Source: Lepidodermella squamata (lineage: Eukaryota; Gastrotricha). From it: a stretch of 64,000 nt of DNA. The translations under genes were made by a program, and so were the position numbers. The stretch spans positions 4,154,001 to 4,218,000 of the forward strand of contig JBLDXI010000001.1 in assembly GCA_047495785.1 (NCBI GenBank), read 5' to 3'. The notes beneath the pieces are model-generated. The model was not told where the DNA came from. It made no database searches and saw only the letters and a program-made list of their open reading frames with translations. Shown here piece after piece: positions 55,641-64,000 of this stretch (position 1 is the first letter of the stretch; the number at the start of each line of letters is the position of its first letter).

Positions 55641-58108
55641 TCACTGATTATTTGAGTTTAAAATATCAACGCTAGCAGACAACCTCATTGCATTGGATCC
55701 AGTTCTTGTTAATCGCGACATTCTTCGAATGATAACGGTTCCGTGGTAATCAGATGGATGAACAAAGCTAATGCGCTGATTTCCAAGTACTGGTGCAACC
55801 ATCGATGGATTCAGGAGAGTTTGAATGAAAGGAATATACCAGGAGATTATTGAAATTATCGAATGCGCCATAGCTAGAAATACAACTGCTATCTTCTGAT
55901 TTTTCAGTGCGAGGCTTGAATTCAAATTCTGCTGTAGAGCAATCAATATTATGACCCCTCCAACGAGGAGTAAAGCCGAGTTTGTCATTCCAATGGCCAT
56001 CCAGCTGAACTCGCTGCAGATGTTATTCTTCTTTAATATACGAATGTCGTATGTGAAGAAAAGTCCTAACATCACGAAGAGGGCTTGTAAAGCGGCCAAA
56101 CTAAACAGCCATGATGATTGATATTTCGACCCGCAAAGATGGTAAAGCCAAACAGTGTTGGTGTCCTTGGTTTCGTCGTAAATTTCATTCCCGGATTCTG
56201 CATCTGGCCACAGAGCTTCCTTACAGGTGAACTGATCACTCATTTTTGGGGAAGATAGCCAAACTGCTAGGATAGCTACATCAATTATTGCTACGGCAAC
56301 TAGAACTATCAACGATCTTTTGATGAGCATCCTATCGAAAACTGGAGTGAAGGCGGTGGCTGCCATCCCAACTTTATCCTGGCAGGTGTACTCATTCCAT
56401 TTCGGGTGTTTCTTCCACATTTTGTAGACCAATGCACGGGACACCATGGACCCATTAGATATAACGAGAAACCTGAAACCAATGTCACGAATCTAGCGAT
56501 CCATAAAGTTGTAGGGGACGAAACTTTGTTGTCCTGAATTGAGAATAAAATGGCCGAGATACTCATGAAAACCGCTCCTAGACTTCCAATGGCTTTGATT
56601 GTGAAATCCTTCATTTCTCTTTTTTTGTACAGCTTTAGCGAAAGGCAGGTTGCAATACTCAATATTTCGATCGCAGCGCATAGAATCGATAAAAGCATTA
56701 CGTATATTGGGACATCTTCAATCAATACCACAAATTGCACTCGATCTTTCGGAGGTTTTCCATCGTAGGTATTCCAAGGCAGATCAGGGACAAGTTTTTC
56801 CAATACAAAATCTGATACTTTGCGGCCTGTAGTTCCTTCAATCTGCTTGAAAACTCCGAGAGTCAATCGGTTTGTCGGTTCGATGTAGCGGACAGTTGCC
56901 AAGGAGTCCGTGGCGATTTCCCCTGTAATATTGCTATACTTAATTCGACCTATCCGCATGCTAGGGACATCGCTCTCGATCATCGATTCATTAGCGAGCT
57001 TCGAGAAAAGGGAAGGAAAATTGCTGTAGTCTTTCAGGGTTAAATTTATCGAGTTCAACTTCCGCTCTGTAGCATCTAGTGCTCTGAACACGACCATTAC
57101 AGATTCGTAGCATAAGTATCGATAGTTATAGTCCACACTTCGGCCAAATTTCGTGAGTGAGTCCAGGGTATTCTCAAATTCCAAGGATTCAGGTGTTGGG
57201 TTGATTGGAGCAGGAAGTGGGACCACTGAGAACGTTTGCTGGATCTGCTCAGTCAACATAGCTCGACTACAACCTGGCGCTACTGTGGCTGCTAAACTCC
57301 CTGGGTTGATCTCTTGATTACTCATGAAATGGTACCTCGGCCCTCGAATCCCCACTCGATGAGCTAGACACATGAATTGAAAATAGACAGGTAAGGTCCC
57401 TATCCATACCACGATGACCCTTGCATCACTTTTCTTGAGAGGTAGTAACTCTGCCGGGTCTTTCACTTCGTTTACTCCATAATACCACGCAACAGTTAAA
57501 TTGTTCTGAAGAGCCAGGTGGTAGGTTTGATCTGCGGGAATGAAATTCGCTGGATTCCCTAAGAAGTATACAATTGCGATACGTTGCCACTGTCCGAAGT
57601 ACTTGATGATATGGATAAAGTTGTAAGCATACCAAGTTGCAGTTACAACTGATAGATATAGGTTAGGATACCTGTTACGGTCATTTAAAATCGCGGCTGA
57701 ACATTTGCTGGCGATTCCTACAGCGCCAATGTGGTGTAGAATTGTTCCAATCGGTTGACAGCCAGCTGAGAAGTAGCCAGCAATCATTATGGGTGATAGA
57801 GATGTGTTTCTCTCCATGGGCTGGGAGTTGAAGAAATTGAGTACGTGACCAGTAGACTTACTTCCAACTGATCCTTCATCCCTGAGGTCTGGCTGAAGGA
57901 AGTACCCTGGTAAGATCTTGTCATCCTTATTAGCTTTGTCGAAGGCTAACTGGGCAGCGACTTTGCACTCCAGACCAGTAGCAGGCTCATTGCCAGTGAA
58001 AGGCATCTGAGTCAACACTCTCAGCTTCCAAGCTTCATTGCTTTTCGCCTCAAGAGCACTTGTGATCAATGTGAGGCAAAGAATCGCTGCTCGGATAAAA
58101 TGATCCAT
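55641..58108 (-). pseudogene. GABA-B-like family C GPCR, receptor C, with one frame break
   Basis: The first frame runs from ATG 58108 through the signal peptide, flytrap domain (GYFSAGCQPIGTILHHIGAV, YPNLYLSVVTATWY) and TM1 to TM3. The second frame continues from about 56447 (MVSRALVYKMW) through TM4 to TM7 and ends at 55641. They overlap around 56447-56465, where a one-base change is needed to continue. Joined length would be about 818 residues, in line with receptors A and B (767 and 791). With only one break, this could be a recent null allele or a base-calling error. TATATAAG on the minus strand lies 40-48 bp upstream of the ATG, so the promoter looks intact. Confidence 0.75.
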
Positions 58109-58147
58109 AATTCAGTTGGTCAAGAATTAAGCGGATTCTAAATGCTT

Positions 58148-58156
58148 CTTATATAG
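58148..58156 (-). promoter_or_regulatory. TATA box of receptor C
   Basis: CTATATAAG on the minus strand about 40 bp upstream of the ATG at 58108. Confidence 0.6.
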
Positions 58157-59602
58157 GTTTTATGGTTTCCCAGTCCGTTAGTATTACGCCCACCTATCAT
58201 TTCCGCCCTGGTGACAAGGCAGGTGGAGTCTGCGTTTCGACATGTGCTACTTTAAGATTAATATTGCGTCATGTGAAGCATGAAAAACCGAAGTATCACG
58301 ATTTTCTTGAGCAATGTTTCACATTTCAGTTGAGCATGAGCCAGGAGAACAAGTTATTGCGCAGCAATGCCCTGTCGCGTTTCCGAAACATGTGATTTTC
58401 TAATGCACTTAACAACTTTTTTAATCGCAAACATTATCAATACAGAATTTTTCCTAGGCTTCCGGTACACTAGCAATATCAGCGGATTACGGTGACAGAC
58501 ACCGAAATTAGAGTATCATGACATGTTGATTGTCATAGAGTCCACCAAATTGTCCCATAAATCTTAGTCTCTCTCCTTGCTCTCTAGAGTCGTAAAATAA
58601 TTTATTTACGAATTTATTTGTTACAAATATATGAACCAGAACTTGACGCATGACTTTTGAGCAAAGAAAAATGAAATGAAAGTTTTATTAACGTCCCTCC
58701 AGAGTGCATGATGACGGAAAAAAATCAACAAAATGTTACCCTTGCGGGTTCAGGGGACAGCGACGGGCGATCAGCTCGAGTCCGACGGCTCGGTCGCGAA
58801 CAGCCTGCTTTTCTAAAAAAAATCATGAATTTCAATTGTTAGACAGAGAGGCTGCCATTTTTTTTATCTCTGGCTGTAGTTTCTGCCAATTCGATATTTT
58901 AATAATTTCGGCGCGTCGCTTAGCTTGTGTCGATATTTTGTGATTTTTACGTACCTAACCTGTTTTTGAACTAAGCCAATTTTATTTCAACATTTTTTTA
59001 AACTGTCAATCCATCGAGCACGACGTAGCCAACAACTTTCATCGACCGCCTTCCAAAAATGCATTCATTTAAAAACTCAAGTGTAGCCATTTTATTTCCT
59101 CATGGTTCACTACCATAGGCGAACGCAATCCGATTCAGTCATTCATGCTCTTCGCCACGGAAAAATCGGGCAATAAATTATCCCACCTGCTAAAGCTGCT
59201 CCAAATATGTTATTTTGTTAGTATTTATCCTCAAGTAGACCACCTATTTTTGTCCATAGGTTGTCGAAGCTTTCGTTCCTTAGCAAAAACAAAAACAATG
59301 CGTTCGTATATGATATAGCCTCATCGTCAACTTATAGCATGCGAGTTAATAAGTGAGTGTCGCTATTTCAAAAGGTTAAATGCGTTGCGACCTGACGGGC
59401 GACCTGACGGGCGACCTGACAATAGCAATGTGAGCTATTCTCATGTCTCATGGTGATACGGTATCAGTTTCAATGCGGTGGCATAAACAAAGCTTAGGCA
59501 AATGGCCCTCGAAATGACACTTTTAAATAGGGATAATCTTAATGCTTCCTTGCTCCTTCAATGCAAGGGGAGAAATTATTTTCCAACCCGACTTCGAGCT
59601 AA
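58157..59602. other. Intergenic, no gene called
   Basis: 1.45 kb. GGGCGACCTGAC is repeated near 59397-59418. The missing first exon of GT6 gene 2 may lie here. Open frames at 58162-58395 and 58704-58943 do not look like proteins. Confidence 0.4.
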
Positions 59603-60572
59603 TCTAATATCATCCGGACATCTTGGGAAATTCAAGTTTCTATTTTTGTGGCACTTGCCACAATACTCGCGATAATTTCCAGGACTTATTCTTCTTCGAA
59701 TTCCTGCCCCTCATTGGCTGATGGAACAAATGAAACTGGGCTTAATATTACAGCGAACCCTAAATCGGTCGCGGTCCTTATCAGCGCTACGGGAAAGTAT
59801 CTGCAATTAGGCCTTGAACTAATCGACAGCGCCAAAAGTTACTTCTGTCGGAACCGGGAATGCTCCAGTGTAACCTACCTTTTATTCACCGACTGGAAGG
59901 AACCTGATCCTAAATTAATCTCAAGGAAGGAAAATTCAGATCCGAGGATTCTTGTTATTCCTCAGTCTAAACTCGGATGGCCTCATGACAGCATGAAGCG
60001 TTTCGATTTCTATTTGAATCAACAAGCGATAATCATGGTGAGAATGTGATTATAACATGTATGACACGAGAATGACACATTTCCTGTTATAGAAGTATGA
60101 TTTTGTGTTAGCAATGGATGCGGATCTCAGATTTGTAAGCCCGGTTTCACTGGGCGAGATCTATGGTGATCTCGTCGGAGTTTTGCATCCAGGATACTTC
60201 GAAGACTGGGAAATTTACGTCCCGTACGAGAGGACTGAACCTAGGTCCAAAGCATACATCCCGTATAACTGCCGCTACTTCACCGGAGCAATATGGGGCG
60301 GCCGTTCTGAGCGGTTCATTAGAGCATTGAAAACCTTAGTTTGGCAAATGGATTCTGATGCAACTTCACTCGGTGGGAATTTCACCGCGAAATGGCATGA
60401 TGAATCTTATTTGAATCGCTATTTCTACGATAATCCACCGACAAGAGTGCTACAGCCGGCCTACTACATGCCAGAGGACACAATGCGATACCCAGAATCT
60501 GTTCGAAAGATTAAACCCAAGATTATTGCTCTGATTAAGAATCATAACGAGATGCGTGAATTAGTCTCATGA
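59603..60572 (+). CDS. GT6-family glycosyltransferase 2 (5' end unresolved)
   Basis: Exon ..-60037 and exon 60093-60572, with the intron at the same codon as GT6 gene 1 (after IIM, before the DAD exon). The frame is open from 59603 but has no ATG; a membrane anchor (IFVALATILAIIS) starts it, so a short upstream exon with the start codon is expected or the start has been lost. Luminal motifs are all kept: AMDADLRF, GVLHPGYFEDW, SKAYIP, YFTGAIWGG and WHDESYLNRYF, including the likely catalytic Glu. Same predicted alpha-1,3 Gal/GalNAc transfer role as gene 1. A 14-bp-stem hairpin follows the stop codon. Confidence 0.82.
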
Positions 60573-60576
60573 CACC

Positions 60577-60611
60577 ATAGAGAACAGAAGTACATTCCTT
60601 CTGTTCTCTAT
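60577..60611 (+). repeat. Perfect 14-bp hairpin right after the GT6 gene 2 stop
   Basis: ATAGAGAACAGAAG and CTTCTGTTCTCTAT are exact complements separated by about 7 nt, starting about 5 nt after the stop codon. It would form a stable stem in the 3' UTR. Confidence 0.7.
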
Positions 60612-61140
60612 GCATGACACAGATTTTAAAATATTCAAATGTTCAATTGCTCGATAAGAACTGCGCACATGTTCAAACCATCTAACATTTTACAATTGTT
60701 CCGCTCTCCGCTATTATATTACATTATTTGCTGGATTTCTCGAGGGAGAAAAACCAAAGCGAGGAAGAAAAAGGGTTATGTTTTGTTAACTTTTTTTAAG
60801 AATTCTGCACCGCGTTAAGGACTGAGAGAGAAAACAAATTTAGAGAGCAGTATTTCCTGGAACCATAGCCGGTAACCAGTAAAAGGTCCAGTAAAAGGTT
60901 CTACATTGTGTCCAAAGTTGCAAAGCTTTTTTGACGCGCTGTATTATTCGTTTAGAGGTGACAATCATTTACTGGGGCAAGGGCGTCCGCCGTAAATCCC
61001 TCTCAGGGTACATCGATGTTTTCTCCAGCTTTCATTCTTCGAATCCGAATTAGAAAGGAACAAGAAATTTCCGAGCTTCAAAGAAATTTCATGACTAAGG
61101 CCCAGTTGCTTTTATTACTCAAAGGCAAAAGTGTCATCCA
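60612..61140. other. Convergent spacer
   Basis: No gene. AATAAA on the minus strand at 61111-61116 is the likely poly(A) signal of the next gene, 25 bp after its stop. Confidence 0.5.
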
Positions 61141-62152
61141 TTAAAACGACTGAGTTCTTGTAATCACATCAGCTTCAAATTTCTCTTTGCTGCTTCTGCC
61201 CAGGCTTGTCCTACTCGCAGGCTGGTTAATGTCGCCCATCACAGCCGCTTGATAATCTGAAGCACCACTAGCAGCATCCAGCTCCCCGTCCTCTGCTTCC
61301 AGATCTTCTTCGACCTCCACACTCCTAACGTCTTCATCATCGTTATCGTCGATTCCACCGGTTATCTCAGGTAAAATCCGGTTTAATTCGTGGCATAGCT
61401 GCAGCAGAATAGGGGCGGCTGAAGATTGGCGGCGCTGAGGGCTTAGACTGCCTAGAAACTGGCCGTTTCGGATGGTGTCGATGTTCATTGAGGTAGTATT
61501 GTCCCATGACAGAGCAATAGCATCTTGACTTGCTTCGTAGAAGTGTTTGAAATAATAAGTTTGACAGGAAGCATTCGACTTTCTGAATGATCTTCGAAAG
61601 TTTCTAAAATACAGAGAAATAATGCAGGCACTATATTCTGGACAACTGAAATGATAAATCCGTGGTAACTACTCGTTCAAAAAGCTAAGTGGTCATAGGA
61701 AATTATTGGCGATTCAGAAAATCCTTGGCATGATATTAGGATCAGTACCGATCTCAAAAATGTGTAGTAATTGCAAATTTAAAGCCTGGTAGCGGGATTC
61801 CGAGAATCATACAATAATTCAGCATTAACCACCTGATTCTACGGAAATTACCAGTGATTTTTTTGAACTCAAGATTGGGATTATAACATTTGAAACCTTC
61901 GGCCGTTCAGATTAGACCCTTTTATCGCCTTTCCTATCTCATCACGGGCCAATTCCTATAGCCCGAGAAGCAATAATTTGTAGCATCCACACAATAAATT
62001 AGTCCACAATCAATTAGTTCGCGTTGGTATTATATGCGAAATGCAAAGACTCACCTTCTTCGGTGGTAGAAAAAACTGACGAGACATCCAGCCGCAAAGC
62101 CGAACAAGAGGCTTGATACGACGGCAGCTCGACCTCGCAATAAGTCGGACAT
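61141..62152 (-). CDS. Small N-terminally anchored acidic protein (186 aa)
   Basis: Exons 62055-62152 and 61141-61603, joined across a phase-2 intron (GTGAGT donor, TATTTTAG acceptor). Residues about 10-28 (AVVSSLLFGFAAGCLVSFF) form one membrane segment right at the N-terminus, followed by a basic stop-transfer patch (HRRRNFRRSFRK). The middle contains PILLQLCHELNRILPEI and a strongly acidic run (DDNDDEDVRSVEVEEDLEAE), ending in a Ser/Lys-rich tail. The layout suggests a tail facing the cytosol from an organelle or ER membrane. I recognise no family; the start resembles in style the anchor of RMDN-type proteins, but no tetratricopeptide region follows. The start is chosen because the exon gives one open frame through both parts. 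Confidence 0.7.
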
Positions 62153-62787
62153 TGCGCGAGATTTGTTTCGATGATGATATTGTAAGTAGTATATATGGCA
62201 ATTTTCACGAGGCCCGCTCAATCATTGCTCAATGCATGTTCACCGAGGTGCGTATCTTGTACTGCTTATTTGCGCAGCCCCCTGCCGTGCCCTGCAATAG
62301 AGTAAGGACCCATACGAGCGAAAGATGCATTTTTTGCTTGCAGATCATAGTCTTGTAAGTGTTGTGTGTATTGAGCGCGGCTAAACACGGTGTTACTACA
62401 TGATAGAAGCATTTTGCTATCAAGTACTCTCGTAGAGGGCATAAGTACGCTCTTACCGACCATTCGCGCCTATTTATCAAACGCTGCAATCGGATATTGG
62501 CTTCATCCCATTGTTCATGCAGCGTTATCTGAACTATTGCGCGTTGCTTTATGCGGTAAACTGGTTAATAAAACAGTTTCTAAGTTTGAAATTGAGAATT
62601 GAAGCACGTGATTGAGCTATGGAGAGAGCCCTGCTAGACAGGCCAGTGTGATCAGTGATGGTTAAAAATCAATTCCAAAGAAGAATTTCTTGATTAGCTT
62701 GAACATCTCCGACCTTCATAATCAAAGCAGCTCCTCAGGGTCAAATAATTCGATCACAGTGTTGAGGCTGCTGTCGATGCTGAGTCC
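62153..62787. other. Upstream region, no gene called
   Basis: Several short overlapping frames on both strands at 62229-62602; none has protein-like features or splice support. Confidence 0.35.
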
Positions 62788-63194
62788 ATAGAGAAAAAAT
62801 GACCAGAGAAAGCACTCAAGCTAAAATATCTAAATCCTCATTTTAATTCAAAGTTGACTTTCTCAAAACGGATATCTCCGTTTTCTACCAAATTTTGCAT
62901 GCCTATAGAACGCGAGCTGCTCTTTCACGTGGTATAAGATTTGAGGTGGGCAACCCAACCGTTGTTACGATACAAAAACCTCGTTTTCACTATGGTTTTA
63001 CTTAGTTTGATGATATCAAGACTGAGCAGCAATTGCCCACCTCAAATTTTATACCACGTGAAAGAGCAGCTCGCGTTCTATAGGCATGCAAAATTTGGTA
63101 GAAAACGGAGATATCCGTTTTGAGAACGCACTTCTATAATAATGGAGATCAATATTTTAGCTTGAGTGCTTACTCTGGTCATTTTTTTCTCTAT
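62788..63194. repeat. 407-bp foldback with long arms
   Basis: Outer ends ATAGAGAAAAAATGACCAGA and its near complement at 63175-63194. Inner arms pair through GGATATCTCCGTTTTCTACC, GCATGCCTATAGAACGCGAG and TTTCACGTGGTATAA. The core is about 90 bp. No coding capacity; likely a foldback/MITE element. Confidence 0.82.
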
Positions 63195-63420
63195 GGCTGA
63201 GTCATAAGTCTTGGCGTATGAGGGTGAAAGACCACTAGTGCCTAGTGCCTTTTCGAGGATTTTTGTTTTGTTTTTGTTTCAATGTTGATCATTTTATTGA
63301 TTATTATATCAATCTAATTGCCGATCAAAAAAAAAGAAATTAACCGAGTAAGTATTTTCATTTTTCATGGCACCTATTGATTGGCTTTGTCGCCTCACCA
63401 TTGTGTGTCTGTTTCGATGA

Positions 63421-63690
63421 TCACGGCACCTGCATCAACAGGTCGAGGATCTTAAACTTTCGTCAAGCTCAATTGGCAAACACCTGGCCACTCACGAAGT
63501 GCCGAATAGCTTCAATATTCATGCCCACTTCAAGGTGTTACGCAAGTGTCCTAACAGATGGGACTGCCTGGTGCGCGAGAGCTTACTCATCAAGAAAACG
63601 AAGATCGCTGTGAGCCTCAACGTGCAGTCCGACTCAATAAAATTGAAGCTATTTTTACAGATGATATTTTATCCTGATTCTTTGTTGTGA
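63421..63690 (+). mobile_element. Retroelement 3' remnant, Penelope-like type
   Basis: An open frame from about 63421 reads VEDLKLSSSSIGKHL, then FKVLRKCPNRWDCLVRESLL, IKK and LNVQSDSIKLKLF. This matches, from memory of the family, the C-terminal nuclease-like end of Penelope-like elements (..DCL..E.L.IK...P.LN.QSDSI...LF). The downstream CCTGATGATGGTCCGCGCAA, then GGGCCGAAACGTCGC at about 63740-63772, is a common 3' tail of such elements. Only the last ~90 codons remain. Confidence 0.65.
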
Positions 63691-63790
63691 TTTCGCCCTT
63701 TTACTGTACTAATTCTTGGTTTGTTTCTTTGTTATAGCCTGATGATGGTCCGCGCAAGGGCCGAAACGTCGCTTAAAAATAAGAATAAAG

Positions 63791-64000
63791 TTGTGGTTAA
63801 AAGCAACCTACGGTCGCTCTCTTTTTTACTCAATGTTTACCCAACTCGGGTATTTATCTTATCAGTAAATCGAAGAGTTTTGCCATCCTAGTGTATTTTG
63901 TTTATTATTTATTTATTTATTTTTCATCATTTTATTTAATGATTACTTCTTTATGATCTTTAAGAACTCAAAATTTACTCATCTTCCTGTGGGCCTTTTC
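63791..64000. other. Right edge, nothing recognised
   Basis: AT-rich with a TTTATTTATTTATTTA run near 63903-63922. No gene. Confidence 0.4.

Noticed and set aside
58704-58943. 79-codon frame with Cys/Arg-rich composition
   Set aside because: No signal peptide, no splice support, and composition shifts within the frame; looks like chance.
1-64000. CRISPR arrays, operons, bacterial promoters or rRNA
   Set aside because: Nothing of this kind is present; the sequence is spliced animal DNA.

Overview
This window is animal (invertebrate) nuclear DNA. Genes are split by introns with GT..AG ends, commonly 50 to 70 bp, and intergenic DNA is rich in transposon debris. The families present are metazoan: EGF and C-type lectin modules, family C GPCRs, invertebrate-type lysozyme, an R2-like retroelement, hAT and TA-inserting DNA transposons, and a probable Penelope-like remnant. 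I cannot name the species; a bilaterian invertebrate, most likely a protostome, fits best.

Positions 1-11227 hold one large minus-strand gene. I traced 29 in-frame exons. It encodes a secreted or surface protein with at least 22 EGF modules and three C-type lectin domains, and it runs off the left edge. Positions 11228-19400 are repeat-rich: a hAT-like element nested in a TA-flanked element, a LINE tail, one secreted Cys-rich gene, a long foldback and a broken R2-like retrotransposon.

Positions 19398-25259 carry two adjacent, intronless GABA-B-like receptor genes. A TA-flanked MITE, an aldo/keto reductase (L-galactose dehydrogenase type, plus strand) and an NHL-repeat protein (minus strand) follow. 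Positions 32444-37531 hold a tandem array of four secreted Cys-rich proteins of one unrecognised family; the fifth member lies at 15381-16247. Then come a GT6 (ABO-type) glycosyltransferase gene, a 76-residue peptide precursor, and a three-domain i-type lysozyme.

Positions 42820-54922 contain a tandem pair of a second GABA-B-like subfamily. The right copy is intact (five exons, 856 aa). The left copy is a pseudogene with frame breaks and a 5.47-kb terminal-inverted-repeat element inserted in an exon, flanked by a 4-bp duplication. A further receptor (minus strand, 55641-58108) has one frame break. A second GT6 gene, a small N-terminally anchored acidic protein, a 407-bp foldback and the retroelement remnant close the window.

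The theme is local gene-family expansion of secreted or surface proteins (receptors, lectin/EGF protein, Cys-rich proteins, lysozyme, GT6) with mobile elements breaking some copies. Gene models were built by hand from splice signals and frame continuity; none is checked against transcripts or databases.
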